A stretch of 64,000 nucleotides of DNA from Prauserella aidingensis (GCF_024171865.1 NZ_JAMTCN010000011.1:62001-126000); one strand, 5' to 3'. Counted from the stretch's first letter, positions 15,415 through 25,070 are shown. The notes: a model not told the origin generated them from the letters alone. Program-made: numbers and translations.

Positions 15415-16557
15415 ATGCGGATCGGGATCGTCTGCCCCTACTCCTTCGACGTGCCCGGCGGGGTCCAGGGGCACGTCGTCGACCTCGCCACGGCGCTCCG
15501 TTCCCGCGGTCACACGGTATCGGTGCTCGCGCCCGCCGACGAGGACGCCGACCTGCCCGAGTTCGTCCACCCGGCGGGCCGGTCGCTCGCGATCCCGTAC
15601 AACGGCTCGGTCGCCCGACTGCAGTTCGGCCCCGTGTCGTACGCCCGGGTGCGGCGGTGGCTGCGGGACAACCGGTTCGACGTGCTGCACCTGCACGAAC
15701 CGGCCGCGCCCAGCCTGTCCCTGCTGGCGCTGAAGGTCGCCGACGGCCCGATCGTGGCGACGTTCCACACCTCGACGCCCCGCTCGCGCACCCTCTCGGC
15801 GTTCCAGCCCGTGCTGCGGCCGCTGCTGGAGAAGATCACCGCCCGCATCGCCGTGTCGGCGCTCGCCCGCCGGGTGCAGGTCGAGCACCTCGGCGGCGAC
15901 GCCGTGGAGATCCCCAACGGGGTCGACGTGCCCGCGTTCGCCGGGGCCGCTCCGCTCGACGGCTACCCGCGCACGGGCGGCACCGTCGGTTTCGTCGGCC
16001 GGTACACCGAACCCCGCAAAGGGATGGGCGTGCTGCTGGAGGCGCTGCGGGGTGTCGTCGCGGACCTGCCCGACGTGCGACTGCTGGTGGCGGGCAGGGG
16101 AGAGGCCGACACGCTGCGCAGGCACGCGGGCCCGGAGCTGGAAGGCCATCTGGAACTGCTCGGCCAGGTCGACGACGAGACCAAGGCACGTGCCCTGCGC
16201 AGCGTCGACCTCTACTGCGCGCCCAACACCGGCGGCGAGAGCTTCGGGATGATCCTGACCGAGGCGATGGCCGCGGGTGCCCCGGTGGTGGCCAGCGACC
16301 TCGACTCGTTCCGCCGGGTCCTCGACGATGGCCGCGCCGGGGTGCTGACACCCACCGGAGACGCCGCCGCGCTGGGCGCGGCGCTGCGCCGGCTGCTGGC
16401 CGACTCCGCCGAGCGGGCACGCCTGTCGGCGGCGGCGACCGAACGGGTCGCGCTGTACGACTGGCGCACCGTCGTGACACAGGTCCAGCGCGTCTACGAG
16501 ACCGCCATCACCGCCGACCCGCGCAAGGTCGGCGCCGACCGGGACGTGGACGCATGA
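15415..16557 (+). CDS. pimA: Phosphatidylinositol alpha-mannosyltransferase
   Basis: 380 residues from ATG 15415, five bases after the acyltransferase stop. GT4 (GT-B) enzyme: N-terminal domain begins M-R-I-G-I-V-C-P-Y-S-F-D-V-P-G-G-V-Q-G-H-V, like mycobacterial PimA whose G-G-V-Q loop binds the acceptor; C-terminal domain has F-V-G-R-Y-T-E-P-R-K-G near 190 and the GDP-mannose motif E-S-F-G-M-I-L-T-E-A-M-A-A-G near 273-287. It adds the first mannose from GDP-mannose to phosphatidylinositol on the cytoplasmic face of the membrane. Its stop overlaps the next ATG. Confidence 0.95.
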   Translation: MRIGIVCPYSFDVPGGVQGHVVDLATALRSRGHTVSVLAPADEDADLPEFVHPAGRSLAIPYNGSVARLQFGPVSYARVRRWLRDNRFDVLHLHEPAAPSLSLLALKVADGPIVATFHTSTPRSRTLSAFQPVLRPLLEKITARIAVSALARRVQVEHLGGDAVEIPNGVDVPAFAGAAPLDGYPRTGGTVGFVGRYTEPRKGMGVLLEALRGVVADLPDVRLLVAGRGEADTLRRHAGPELEGHLELLGQVDDETKARALRSVDLYCAPNTGGESFGMILTEAMAAGAPVVASDLDSFRRVLDDGRAGVLTPTGDAAALGAALRRLLADSAERARLSAAATERVALYDWRTVVTQVQRVYETAITADPRKVGADRDVDA

Positions 16558-17084
16558 CCGTTTTCCTCGTGGCGGCGGCGCTGGCCGTGCTCGTGGTCGC
16601 CGTCGGACTCTTCCTGCTGGCCACGGCGAACCGCCTCGACCGGCTGCACGTGCGCATGGACGCGGGCTGGGGTGCGCTCGACGCGGCGCTCGCCCGACGT
16701 GCGGTCGTCGCGAGGACCGTGGCGGCCTCGGCGCCGGCGGAGGCGCTCGCGCGGCTCGACCCCGACGCCGTCGTCGCCGCGGCGTCCACCGCCGAACGGG
16801 CTCCCCGGGCCGACCGCGAGCCCGCCGAGAACGAGCTGACCCGGCTGCTCGGCCTGCTCGACCGCGCGGCACTGCCCGGTCCGCTCGCCGACGAACTGGC
16901 CGACGCCGAGCACCGCATGGTCATCGCCCGCCGCGTCTACAACGACGCCGTGCGCGACACGCTCACGCTCCGCAGACGGCGCAAGGTGCGTTACTTCAAG
17001 CTGGCGGGAACGGCGCCGCAGCCGGAGTACTTCGAGATCGCCGAACCCGAACCGGTGGCCACGCCGCGCGCGCACGACTCCTGA
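16554..17084 (+). CDS. LemA-like membrane-anchored hypothetical protein
   Basis: 176 residues, start overlapping pimA (ATGA). One membrane helix at residues 2-24, then L-D-R-L-H-V-R-M-D-A-G-W-G-A-L-D-A-A-L-A-R-R near 27-48, which resembles the start of LemA proteins, and a long helical region ending V-Y-N-D-A-V-R-D-T. It likely exposes a helical domain on one side of the membrane. In M. tuberculosis the gene after pimA is a Nudix hydrolase (Rv2609c); here that gene is absent from this spot. Function unknown; envelope-related by context. Confidence 0.75.
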   Translation: MTVFLVAAALAVLVVAVGLFLLATANRLDRLHVRMDAGWGALDAALARRAVVARTVAASAPAEALARLDPDAVVAAASTAERAPRADREPAENELTRLLGLLDRAALPGPLADELADAEHRMVIARRVYNDAVRDTLTLRRRRKVRYFKLAGTAPQPEYFEIAEPEPVATPRAHDS

Positions 17085-17114
17085 CGACGCGCCCACCGCT
17101 GTCACACTGGGGGT

Positions 17115-17690
17115 ATGGCAACGACACCGGAAGCGCCGGACACGCCCGAAAGATCCGAGACGTCGGACGGACCCGAGACCGCCGAGCGTGCGACGGGAGC
17201 CGACGCGTGCGACGTCGCCCACGGCCGGTCGGACGCGTCCCGGGACACCCGCACCCTGATCGCGGTGTTCGCCACGCCGGTCGCCGACTACCTGCTCCGC
17301 TACGCCGCGGACGCCGGCTTCCGGGCCCTGCTCGTCGAACCCGACGCCAAACGGGTCGCGGACGCCCCCACGCGGATCCCGGACCTGTCGGAGGCGCCCG
17401 ACACGGCCGACATCGTCGTCACCGACCACCACCGCGACGAACTCGGCCCGGTACTGCGGGACGCGCTCGCCCAGCCCGCGCGGTGGGTCGGCGTCATGGG
17501 CAACCCCCGGCACGAGGGTCCGCACCGCGCCGCACTGCGGGAGCTCGGCGTGAGCGAGGACGACATCGCCCGCGTGCACCGGCCCATCGGGCTGAACATC
17601 GGATCCCGCACGCCGCCGGAGATCGCCGTCGCGACCCTCGCCGGCCTGCTCGCCGACCGCAACGACCGTCCCGGCGGCTTCTCCTTCTGA
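17115..17690 (+). CDS. XdhC-like Rossmann protein (XdhC_C domain)
   Basis: 191 residues. Residues 1-42 are acidic and disordered. Residues 45-190 form a Rossmann-like domain: I-A-V-F-A-T-P-V-A-D-Y-L, D-I-V-V-T-D-H-H-R-D-E-L, V-G-V-M-G-N-P-R-H-E, and a closing G-L-N-I-G-S-R-T-P-P-E-I-A-V, the last close to the XdhC C-terminal signature. XdhC proteins help insert or sulfurate the molybdenum cofactor of xanthine dehydrogenase-type enzymes. The N-terminal XdhC/CoxI domain and molybdoenzyme genes are missing nearby, so the partner is unknown. Confidence 0.8.
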   Translation: MATTPEAPDTPERSETSDGPETAERATGADACDVAHGRSDASRDTRTLIAVFATPVADYLLRYAADAGFRALLVEPDAKRVADAPTRIPDLSEAPDTADIVVTDHHRDELGPVLRDALAQPARWVGVMGNPRHEGPHRAALRELGVSEDDIARVHRPIGLNIGSRTPPEIAVATLAGLLADRNDRPGGFSF

Positions 17691-17720
17691 CACAGCCTCA
17701 CCGCGGTGCGGTCAGCCGCG

Positions 17721-19844
17721 TCACCGCATCGCCACGGCGTGATCGGGCGCCGGGTCGTAGCGCGCGTGGTGCCTGCTGAACGTCGCCCTGCCGGAGGTGA
17801 CCGACCGCAGGTCGACCGCGTACCGGAGCAGCTCGGTGGCGGGCACTTCGGCGCGCACCACCGTGATGCCGCCCCCGGGTGCCTCGGTGCCGAGTACCCG
17901 GCCGCGGCGGGACGAGAGGTCGCCCAGGACCGCACCGAGGTGACTGTCCGGCAGCCGCACCTCGATCTCGTCGAGCGGTTCGAGCGTCGTGAGCCCCGCC
18001 GTGGCTGCGTCCTTCACGGCGAGGGCGCCCGCGGTCTGGAACGCGGCGTCGGACGAGTCGACACTGTGGGCCTTGCCGTCGACGAGCGTGACACGCACGT
18101 CGACGATCGGGCGCCCGTCGGTGATACCCGCCGCCAGCTGCGCACGGACTCCTTTCTCGACACTCGGGATGAACTGGTGCGGCACGGCACCGCCGACGAC
18201 CCGGTCGGCGAACTCGACGCCGCTGCCGCGGGAGAGCGGTTCGACCTCGATGTCGCACACCGCGTACTGGCCGTGCCCGCCGGACTGTTTGACGTGCTTG
18301 CCGTGGCCGGTCGCCGCGCGGGTGAACGTCTCCCGCAGCGGGATGCGGACAGGTTCGGTGGTCACGTCGGCGCCGCCGTCGCACAGCCGCGCCAGCACGA
18401 CGTCGGCGTGCGCCTCGCCGGTGCACCACACGACGAGCTGGCCGGTCTCGGCGCCTCGTTCCAGCCGCAGTGTCGGGTCGGCCGCGACGAGTCTGGCGAG
18501 GTTGCGGGCCAGCGCGTCCTCGTCGCTGCGGCCCGCGGCGACGACCGCCATCGGCAGCTGCGGCTCGGGCATGTCCCACGGGGCGATGAGCAACGGGTCG
18601 TCCGGTGTGGACAGCGTGTCGCCGGTTTCCGCCGAGGAGATCTTGGTGAGCGCGCAGATGTCGCCCGCCACGGCGTAGGGGACCTCGCGCAGGCCCGAGC
18701 CGTACGGGCTGTAGAGATGGGCGGGTCGTTCGTCCTCGTCGTGGTCGGCGTGGCCGCGGTCGGCCAGGCCGTGACCCGAGACGTGGATCGGGCGGTCGGG
18801 CCGCATCCTGCCGGAGAACACGCGCGCCAGGGACACCCGGCCGACGAACGAGTCGACCGTGGTGCGGATGACCTCCGCGGCGAGCGGTCCCTCCGGGTCG
18901 GGTGCCAGGCGCGGGTGCGGGATGCCCTCCGGCGAGGCGGCGAGCGGGACGGCGCGTTCGGCCGGTGACGGGCACGCGGCCGCGATGCCGTCGAGCACCT
19001 CCGCGAGTCCGAGCCCCGTCTCGGCGCACACCGGGATCACGGGGTGGAAGGCGGCGCGGGACACGGCCGTCTCGAGATCGGCGACGAGCGTGTCCTCGGC
19101 GATGTCCTCACCGGCCAGGTAGCGGTCCATCAGGGACTCGTCCTCGCTCTCGGCGATGATCCCCTCGATGAGCTCGTCGCGTGCCGTGGCGAGGCGGTCG
19201 AGGTCGGCCGGATCGGGATCGCCCACGACGGGCGGGTGGCCGCCGGCGTAGTCGTAGCGGCGTCCGGTGATCAGGCCGACGAGCGCCGTGCCGTCGCGGG
19301 CGGGCAGGTAGAGCGGCAGCACCCCGTCGCCGAACGCCTCGGCGCAGGCGGCGATCTCCCCGTCGACGTCCGCCCTGGCGTGGTCGAGGCGGGACACCAG
19401 CACCGCGCGCGGCATGCCGATCCGGGCGCACTCCTGCCACACCGCGACCGTCGCGGCGTCCACACCGTGACCGGCCGAGACGACGAACAGGGCGGCGTCG
19501 GCCGCGCGCAGGCCGGCACGCAGTTCGCCCACGAAATCGGCGTAGCCGGGGGTGTCGATGAGGTTGATCTTCACGTCGCCGTGCGTGGCGGTGCGGTGCA
19601 GCAGGGGCGCGACCGCGAGCCCGACGGAACGCTGCTGGCGGAGGGCCACCGGGTCGTGGTCGAACACGGCCCCGCCGTCGCCGGACGCCGTGCGGCCGCC
19701 AGAACCCGCCACGGCGACGAGCGCCTCGGCGAGCGTCGTCTTGCCCGCGCCGGACGGCCCGACCAGCGCGACGTTGCGCAGCCGGGCCGGGTCGTCCACG
19801 ACGACGGCGCCCGCATCGCCTCCTTTGCTGTGTTTCTCGGTCAT
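17721..19844 (-). CDS. Elongation factor G-like GTPase (EF-G2)
   Basis: 707 residues from ATG at 19844, with GAGGAGG upstream on the minus strand; an earlier start at 19871 is less likely. GTPase domain: P-loop G-P-S-G-A-G-K-T-T near 31-39, D-T-P-G-Y-A-D-F near 95-102. The G4 motif, N-K-x-D in true EF-G, reads S-R-L-D-H, a known type of deviation in EF-G2 paralogues. The remaining domains II-V follow in order, with [15 protein letters not shown] near 500. EF-G2 proteins bind ribosomes but do not replace EF-G; the role is unclear. Convergent with the XdhC-like gene. Confidence 0.93.
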   Translation of the reverse strand: MTEKHSKGGDAGAVVVDDPARLRNVALVGPSGAGKTTLAEALVAVAGSGGRTASGDGGAVFDHDPVALRQQRSVGLAVAPLLHRTATHGDVKINLIDTPGYADFVGELRAGLRAADAALFVVSAGHGVDAATVAVWQECARIGMPRAVLVSRLDHARADVDGEIAACAEAFGDGVLPLYLPARDGTALVGLITGRRYDYAGGHPPVVGDPDPADLDRLATARDELIEGIIAESEDESLMDRYLAGEDIAEDTLVADLETAVSRAAFHPVIPVCAETGLGLAEVLDGIAAACPSPAERAVPLAASPEGIPHPRLAPDPEGPLAAEVIRTTVDSFVGRVSLARVFSGRMRPDRPIHVSGHGLADRGHADHDEDERPAHLYSPYGSGLREVPYAVAGDICALTKISSAETGDTLSTPDDPLLIAPWDMPEPQLPMAVVAAGRSDEDALARNLARLVAADPTLRLERGAETGQLVVWCTGEAHADVVLARLCDGGADVTTEPVRIPLRETFTRAATGHGKHVKQSGGHGQYAVCDIEVEPLSRGSGVEFADRVVGGAVPHQFIPSVEKGVRAQLAAGITDGRPIVDVRVTLVDGKAHSVDSSDAAFQTAGALAVKDAATAGLTTLEPLDEIEVRLPDSHLGAVLGDLSSRRGRVLGTEAPGGGITVVRAEVPATELLRYAVDLRSVTSGRATFSRHHARYDPAPDHAVAMR

Positions 19845-19931
19845 CACGGCCTCCTCGCGATTCGCCGGCACCTGTGTGCTCGATCACACACCTGTCGGCG
19901 GCCGGCGGCAAGGCGAAGCGGCTGCCGCGTC

Positions 19932-19967
19932 GAGTGGCCTTTCGAGAATGGTGCGAACTGGCCACTC
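19932..19967. promoter_or_regulatory. Inverted repeat in the pdxS promoter region
   Basis: GAGTGGCC (19932-19939) and GGCCACTC (19960-19967) form an inverted repeat 20 bases apart, 64 bp before the pdxS start. It may bind a regulator of vitamin B6 synthesis; no PdxR (MocR) gene is next to it. A TAGGCT-like -10 lies at 19987-19992. Confidence 0.4.
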
Positions 19968-20030
19968 CGAGAGGTCCACATGCGGCCTAGGCTGAGGGCG
20001 TTCCACCCGATCGGACGAAAGGTTTCCCTC

Positions 20031-20948
20031 GTGTCGACGTCGACGTCCACTGCGCAGTCGCCCACCCCCGAGACCGGCACCGCCCGCGTGAAGCGCGGCA
20101 TGGCCGAGATGCTCACAGGCGGCGTGATCATGGACGTGGTCACGCCGGAGCAGGCGAAGATCGCCGAGGACGCGGGCGCCGTCGCCGTGATGGCGCTCGA
20201 GCGTGTGCCCGCCGACATCCGCGCGCAGGGCGGCGTGGCCAGGATGAGCGACCCCGACCTGATCGACGGCATCATCAACGCCGTGTCGATCCCGGTGATG
20301 GCGAAGGCCAGGATCGGGCACTTCGTCGAGGCGCAGGTGCTCCAGTCGCTCGGTGTCGACTACGTCGACGAGTCCGAGGTGCTCACGCCCGCCGACTACA
20401 CGAACCACATCGACAAGTTCGCGTTCACCGTGCCGTTCGTGTGCGGTGCGACCAACCTCGGCGAGGCGCTGCGGCGCATCACCGAGGGCGCGGCCATGAT
20501 CCGGTCCAAGGGCGAGGCGGGCACCGGCGACGTGTCCAACGCGACCACGCACATGCGGCAGATCCGTGCCGAGCTGCGCAAGCTGGCCGCGTTGCCGGAG
20601 GACGAGCTGTACGTCGCGGCGAAGGAGTGGCAGGCGCCCTACGAACTGGTGCGGGAGGTCGCGGCGACCGGGAAGCTGCCGGTCGTGCTGTTCACCGCCG
20701 GAGGCGTCGCGACCCCGGCCGACGCCGCGATGATGATGCAGCTCGGCGCCGAGGGCGTGTTCGTCGGCTCGGGCATCTTCAAGTCGGGTGACCCGGCGAA
20801 GCGGGCCGAGGCGATCGTCAAGGCCACCACATTCCACGACGACCCGGACATGCTCGCGAAGGTCTCGCGCGGACTGGGCGACGCGATGGTCGGCATCAAC
20901 GTCGACGACGTCCCCGAACCGCACCGCCTCGCCGAACGCGGCTGGTGA
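20031..20948 (+). CDS. pdxS: Pyridoxal 5'-phosphate synthase, lyase subunit
   Basis: 305 residues from GTG 20031 with GAAAGG upstream. Highly conserved (beta/alpha)8 barrel: [16 protein letters not shown] near 22-37, active lysines in M-A-K-A-R-I-G-H near 92-99 and in R-S-K-G-E-A-G-T-G near 160-168, phosphate site G-V-F-V-G-S-G-I-F near 240. With PdxT as ammonia donor it makes PLP from ribose 5-phosphate, glyceraldehyde 3-phosphate and glutamine, as a dodecamer in the cytoplasm. PdxT lies 2.7 kb downstream, separated by five inserted genes. Confidence 0.98.
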   Translation: MSTSTSTAQSPTPETGTARVKRGMAEMLTGGVIMDVVTPEQAKIAEDAGAVAVMALERVPADIRAQGGVARMSDPDLIDGIINAVSIPVMAKARIGHFVEAQVLQSLGVDYVDESEVLTPADYTNHIDKFAFTVPFVCGATNLGEALRRITEGAAMIRSKGEAGTGDVSNATTHMRQIRAELRKLAALPEDELYVAAKEWQAPYELVREVAATGKLPVVLFTAGGVATPADAAMMMQLGAEGVFVGSGIFKSGDPAKRAEAIVKATTFHDDPDMLAKVSRGLGDAMVGINVDDVPEPHRLAERGW

Positions 20949-21017
20949 CGACGGAGTCGCCCGGCTACGCAGCGCGTGTTCGCGGGAATTGTCGGTGCGG
21001 GCCGCTAGCCTGGGAGC

Positions 21018-21230
21018 ATGCCCGACAACGCACGGCGTTCCGATGCCACGCCGCCGACCGGCCGGCCCGAGCCGTTCGGTCTCCAGGCCTATCTTGACCG
21101 GCAGCGCGAGGAGTTCGAACGCGCAGGGCCGACCGTCGCGGAGCTGCTCGCCGAGTTCGACGAGGTCCGTGCCGGCGGTGTGCCGCGTGAGCTGATCTCC
21201 CAGGTTGTCCGAGAAGATCGCGACGCGTGA
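21018..21230 (+). CDS. Putative antitoxin of a VapBC-type pair
   Basis: 70 residues, ending T-V-A-E-L-L-A-E-F-D-E-V-R-A-G-G-V-P-R-E-L-I-S-Q-V-V-R-E-D. It has a Pro-rich N-terminus and a helical C-terminus, which in VapB proteins wraps the toxin. No clear DNA-binding fold is visible. The call rests mainly on size and on coupling (TGATG overlap) to the PIN-domain gene after it. I cannot assign it to a named antitoxin family. Confidence 0.65.
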   Translation: MPDNARRSDATPPTGRPEPFGLQAYLDRQREEFERAGPTVAELLAEFDEVRAGGVPRELISQVVREDRDA

Positions 21231-21658
21231 TGTCGACCGACGGCTACTTCGTCCTCGACGCCTCGGCGCTCGTCGAGGTGATGGCGGCAAGGGATCCCGA
21301 CCAGGCGCTTCTGCGGCGGGTCTACACCGGCCGGGCGGCTGCGCCCGAACTGATCGACATCGAAGTGCTCAGTTCCCTCAGGAAACATCTGGGACGCGGC
21401 GAGATGGAGGACCGCGTCGCGCAACATGCCGCCGCGAGACTGGCGCAGTTCCCGGTGGAGCGTTCGCCGCACCGGGCACTCGTCCCCAGGGTGTGGGAAC
21501 TGCGGCATGCCGTGACGCCGTATGACGCAACCTATGTCGCTCTCGCAGAGGAGCTCGGGGTGCCGCTGGTCACCACCGATGCCAGGCTCGGCGGATCGAA
21601 CGGCCACGTGGCCGACATCGAGGTGTACCCGACTTCCACATCGCCCGCGGGGCGGTGA
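21230..21658 (+). CDS. PIN-domain ribonuclease toxin (VapC family)
   Basis: 142 residues from ATG 21230 (GTG 21227 possible), sharing a base with the antitoxin stop. PIN signature: Y-F-V-L-D-A-S-A-L-V-E near residues 6-16 (first metal Asp), E-L-I-D-I-E-V near 40-46 (Glu), and the C-terminal T-P-Y-D-A-T-Y-V-A-L-A-E-E-L-G-V-P-L-V-T-T-D near 95-116 (two Asp). All expected acidic residues are present, so it should be an active Mg-dependent RNase. The pair sits between pdxS and pdxT, a typical place for a mobile toxin-antitoxin insertion. Confidence 0.9.
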   Translation: MSTDGYFVLDASALVEVMAARDPDQALLRRVYTGRAAAPELIDIEVLSSLRKHLGRGEMEDRVAQHAAARLAQFPVERSPHRALVPRVWELRHAVTPYDATYVALAEELGVPLVTTDARLGGSNGHVADIEVYPTSTSPAGR

Positions 21659-21683
21659 TTGGCCGCGGGCTCCGCGTGGGCGC

Positions 21684-22304
21684 TCAGGTGTGTTCGGAGA
21701 CGAGGACGGCGGTGGTGCCGGACTCGAGTGCCTCGAACACGTGCGGCAGATCGCCGGGGTAGGCGATGTAGTCGCCGGGCGCGAGTTCGGCGGGGTCGTC
21801 GCTCGGCCCCACCAGTGCGCGTCCGGTGCTGAGCACGACGTGCTCCACGACCCCGGGCATGTGCGGGTCCGATTCCCGTACCGAGCCGGGTTCGGCGGTG
21901 ATCAGGTACAGGTCACGGCGCGCGTTCGGCGGGCACGTGGACAGTACCGTCGCCAGGTAGTCCGCGCGGTCGGCGGCGAACCGCGGGCCCTCGCCCGCGC
22001 GCACGAGCTGCACCTGCGGCCGTGCGGGCTGGACGAGCAACGCGAACGGGACGTCGAGCGCCACGCTCAGAGCCCAGAGCGTCTCGACGCTCGGGTTGCC
22101 CGCCGCGGATTCGAGCTGCGACAGCGTGGACTTCGCGACGCCCGCGCGCCGCGCCAGCTCGGTCAGTGACAGGCCGGCTTTCTGTCGTTCCCTCCGGAGG
22201 GCTGCGGCGATGTGCGCCAGCGGCCCCGTGGTCTCGGGTGCCGTTCCGTCCGTCGCGTCCACAGCGGACTCCGGTGCCGGCTGCGCGGGGTCGGTCTCCG
22301 TCAA
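21684..22304 (-). CDS. XRE-family regulator with C-terminal cupin domain
   Basis: 206 residues if the TTG at 22304 is the start (GGAG eight bases before); a GTG about 14 codons later is an alternative. The helix-turn-helix is at residues 30-85 (L-S-L-T-E-L-A-R-R-A-G-V-A-K-S-T-L-S-Q-L-E). The cupin domain at 120-205 has H-M-P-G-V-V-E-H-V-V and the G-D-Y-I-A-Y-P-G-D-L-P-H motif, expected to bind a small ligand. Such XRE-cupin genes are often divergent from azlCD amino acid exporters, as here, and control them. Confidence 0.9.
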   Translation of the reverse strand: MTETDPAQPAPESAVDATDGTAPETTGPLAHIAAALRRERQKAGLSLTELARRAGVAKSTLSQLESAAGNPSVETLWALSVALDVPFALLVQPARPQVQLVRAGEGPRFAADRADYLATVLSTCPPNARRDLYLITAEPGSVRESDPHMPGVVEHVVLSTGRALVGPSDDPAELAPGDYIAYPGDLPHVFEALESGTTAVLVSEHT

Positions 22305-22371
22305 CTGTTCGCTCCATCGGTCCGACTGTTCAGCTTGACGAACGCGGCCACGGTGTTCACCATGTCAGGTG

Positions 22372-23121
22372 ATGCGTTCGATGTGGCGAACACTAACAAC
22401 CCGGCTCGGTCCCGGCCTACTGCGTGACATCGCGCTCGTCTGCGCCGCCGACGGACTCGTCGGTGCCTCCTTCGGGGCGATCACGGTCGGCTCGGGGCTG
22501 CCGCTGTGGTTGCCGATGCTCATGTCCGTGGTCGTGTTCGCCGGCGCGGCGCAGTTCATGTTCGTCGGACTGGTGGCCTCCGGCGGCAACCCGATCGCCG
22601 CCGTGCTCGCCGGACTGCTGGTCAACGCGCGGCACCTGCCGTTCGGGTTCGCGGTCGGCGACGTGTTCGGCCGCGGACTCGCGCGGCGGGCGGTCGGCGC
22701 CCACCTGATGATCGACGAGACGGTCGCCTTCGCCCTCGCCCAGCGGGACGCCGACCGCCGGCGCACGGCGTTCTGGGTCTGCGGCATCATGCTTTTCGTC
22801 TGCTGGAACGTCGGGGCCGTGGCGGGCGCGTTCGGCGGCACGGTCATCTCCGACACCGACGCCTTCGGCCTCGACGCCGCGTTCCCCGCCGTGTTGCTCG
22901 CCCTCGTGCTGCCGTCGCTGAAGGATCGCGCGACGCGGCTCGCCGTCGCCGTGGGTGTGGCCGTCGCCCTGGCCACGTCACCGCTGCTGCCCGCCGGCGT
23001 GCCCGTACTGCTGGCCCTCGCGGGCGTGCTCGTCACCCTCGGCGCCGCCCCGGACCCACCACGCGACGGCTCCCGTGATCCCGCCGCCGCGCCACCGGCT
23101 CGCTCGGAGGACGCCACATGA
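22372..23121 (+). CDS. azlC: AzlC-family branched-chain amino acid exporter, large subunit
   Basis: About 249 residues from ATG 22372 (GTG 22369 in frame). Some seven membrane helices; conserved AzlC stretches G-A-S-F-G-A-I-T-V-G near 30-40, A-G-A-A-Q-F-M-F-V near 58-66, N-A-R-H-L-P-F-G near 86-93 and L-M-I-D-E-T near 112-117. With AzlD it exports branched-chain or related amino acids through the cytoplasmic membrane. The stop overlaps the azlD start. Divergent XRE-cupin regulator upstream. Confidence 0.92.
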   Translation: MRSMWRTLTTRLGPGLLRDIALVCAADGLVGASFGAITVGSGLPLWLPMLMSVVVFAGAAQFMFVGLVASGGNPIAAVLAGLLVNARHLPFGFAVGDVFGRGLARRAVGAHLMIDETVAFALAQRDADRRRTAFWVCGIMLFVCWNVGAVAGAFGGTVISDTDAFGLDAAFPAVLLALVLPSLKDRATRLAVAVGVAVALATSPLLPAGVPVLLALAGVLVTLGAAPDPPRDGSRDPAAAPPARSEDAT

Positions 23122-23441
23122 TCAGCCCGTTGGTGCTCGTGGTCGCCACCGTCGTGCTGGGCGCGGGCACGTTCGCGTTCCGCGTCGCAGGTCCCGCGCT
23201 GCGCAGCCGCGTCACGCTGTCGGACCGCGCCGAGCAGCTCATGGCGACGGCCGCCGTCGTGCTCCTCGCGGCCCTCGTCGCGACGTCGGCGCTGCTCGAG
23301 GATGGCGACTTCGCGGGCGTGGCCCGGCCCGCGGGTGTCGCGGTCGGCGGACTGCTGGCGTGGCGGAAGGCGCCGTTCGTGGTCGTCGTCCTCGCCGCCG
23401 CGGCCACCGCCGCGGGACTCCGGCTGCTCGGCGTGCCGTAG
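23118..23441 (+). CDS. azlD: AzlD-family amino acid exporter, small subunit
   Basis: 107 residues, start overlapping azlC by four bases. Four hydrophobic helices, with [10 protein letters not shown] near 18-27 and [21 protein letters not shown] near 70-90, the AzlD pattern. It pairs with AzlC in the membrane. Confidence 0.92.
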   Translation: MISPLVLVVATVVLGAGTFAFRVAGPALRSRVTLSDRAEQLMATAAVVLLAALVATSALLEDGDFAGVARPAGVAVGGLLAWRKAPFVVVVLAAAATAAGLRLLGVP

Positions 23442-23577
23442 GACCGCACTCGCCGGGAGCTTCCGCCGGGGTGGGTACGCTGGACGGACCAACGCGAGCG
23501 GCCGACCTGCGTCGCCGCCCACGCGCCGGGTCCGCGGGCCGTCGGCTCCGCGCCGCAGCGGAGCAAGCGCCCTCGGG

Positions 23578-23631
23578 AACAGGTGCTCGCGGGAAAACAG
23601 GTGCTCGCGGGAAAACAGGTGCTCGCGGGAA
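23578..23631 (+). repeat. Three perfect 18-bp tandem repeats before pdxT
   Basis: AACAGGTGCTCGCGGGAA is repeated three times without a mismatch (23578-23595, 23596-23613, 23614-23631). The array ends 27 bp before the pdxT start codon and lies in its leader. Confidence 0.9.
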
Positions 23632-23658
23632 CGACGAGAGTCCGGAGGAACGATCCGC

Positions 23659-24294
23659 GTGAACGCCCGCCCGACGATCGGGGTGCTCGCCCTGCAGGGC
23701 AACGTGCGTGAGCACACCGCGGCGCTCGAGCGCGCAGGCGCGACGGCGGCACCGGTGCGCACGCCGGACGAACTCGCGCGCGTGGACGGCCTGGTCCTGC
23801 CGGGCGGCGAGTCGACCACGATGTCGCGCCTGCTGGTCACCTTCGGACTGCTCGAATCGGTCCGGCAACGGCTCGCCGCGGGCATGCCCGCCTACGGGTC
23901 GTGTGCCGGCATGATCCTGTTGGCCCGTACCGTCCTGGACGGCAGGCCCGACCAGGAGCAGCTCGGCGGACTCGACGTCGTCGTGCGGCGCAACGCCTTC
24001 GGCAGGCAGGTCGACTCGTTCGAGGCCGACCTCGCCGTCGACGGAACCGGGGACGAGCCGATCCGCGCCGTCTTCATCCGCGCGCCGTGGGTCGAGAAGG
24101 TGGGTGAGGACGTGGACGTGCTGGCCAGAGTGCCGCACACCGCGGAGGCTGGGGACGCGGCCGATAGGATCGTCGCCGTCCGTCAGGGCAGGGTGCTCGC
24201 AACGGCGTTCCACCCCGAGCTCACCGGGGACGACCGGATGCACCGGCTGTTGGTGGGCATCGCGGAAGAAGACGTAGATCTGGAGGAGAGATGA
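23659..24294 (+). CDS. pdxT: Pyridoxal 5'-phosphate synthase, glutaminase subunit
   Basis: 211 residues from GTG 23659 with GGAGGA ten bases upstream. Class I-like glutaminase: L-P-G-G-E-S-T-T-M near 47-55, catalytic Cys in Y-G-S-C-A-G-M near 80, and the H-P-E of A-F-H-P-E-L near 185. It frees ammonia from glutamine and feeds it to PdxS. The stop overlaps yebC (ATGA), giving a pdxT-yebC operon. It is detached from pdxS in this genome by a toxin pair and an exporter cluster. Confidence 0.97.
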   Translation: MNARPTIGVLALQGNVREHTAALERAGATAAPVRTPDELARVDGLVLPGGESTTMSRLLVTFGLLESVRQRLAAGMPAYGSCAGMILLARTVLDGRPDQEQLGGLDVVVRRNAFGRQVDSFEADLAVDGTGDEPIRAVFIRAPWVEKVGEDVDVLARVPHTAEAGDAADRIVAVRQGRVLATAFHPELTGDDRMHRLLVGIAEEDVDLEER

Positions 24295-25043
24295 GCGGCC
24301 ACTCCAAGTGGGCCACCACCAAGCACAAGAAGGCCGCCCTCGACGCCAAGCGTGGCAAGCTGTTCGCGAAGCTGATCAAGAACATCGAGGTCGCTGCGCG
24401 TACGGGCGGGGGCGACCCGGACGCGAACCCGACGCTGTTCGACGCCATCCAGAAGGCGAAGAAGAACTCGGTCCCCGCCGACAACGTCGAGCGCGCGCGC
24501 AAGCGCGGCGCCGGTGAGGAGGCCGGCGGCTCGGACTGGCAGGAGATCACGTACGAGGGCTACGGCTCCAACGGTGTCGCCGTCCTCATCGAGTGCCTCA
24601 CCGACAACAAGAACCGCGCCGCGGGCGAGGTGCGGACGGCGCTCAGCCGCAACGGCGGTTCGCTGGCCGACCCGGGCTCGGTGGCATACCTGTTCACCCG
24701 CAAGGGCATCGTGCTCATGAACAAGGGCGACAAGTCCGAGGACGACGTGCTCATGGCGGTGCTGGACGCGGGTGCCGAGGAGGTCAACGACCTCGGCGAG
24801 ACCTTCGAGATCGTCTCCGAGCCCGGCGACCTGGTCGCGGTGCGCACGGCGGTGCAGGAAGCCGGCTTCGACTACGACTCCGCCGAGCTGAGCTTCCAGC
24901 CGTCGGTGAACGTGCCGCTCGACGTCGAGGGCGCCAAGAAGGTCTTCCGGTTGATCGACGCACTCGAGGACTGCGACGACGTGCAGAACGTCTATACCAA
25001 CTTCGACGTCTCCGACGAGGTGATGGCCGAGGCGACCGCCTGA
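24291..25043 (+). CDS. yebC: YebC/TACO1-family protein
   Basis: 250 residues beginning [14 protein letters not shown], the family's invariant start. Three-domain YebC fold; [14 protein letters not shown] near 120-133 and [11 protein letters not shown] near 228-238 are conserved. Members bind ribosomes or DNA and help translation of difficult (for example polyproline) stretches or regulate transcription; which applies here is not shown. It lies before ruvCAB, as in most actinobacteria. Confidence 0.96.
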   Translation: MSGHSKWATTKHKKAALDAKRGKLFAKLIKNIEVAARTGGGDPDANPTLFDAIQKAKKNSVPADNVERARKRGAGEEAGGSDWQEITYEGYGSNGVAVLIECLTDNKNRAAGEVRTALSRNGGSLADPGSVAYLFTRKGIVLMNKGDKSEDDVLMAVLDAGAEEVNDLGETFEIVSEPGDLVAVRTAVQEAGFDYDSAELSFQPSVNVPLDVEGAKKVFRLIDALEDCDDVQNVYTNFDVSDEVMAEATA

Positions 25044-25070
25044 GCGTCTCCCGTGGTACGCCCCGGCGTA

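Noticed and set aside
23578-23631. 18-bp repeats considered as CRISPR-like
   Set aside because: Units are directly adjacent with no spacers and only three copies; no cas genes.
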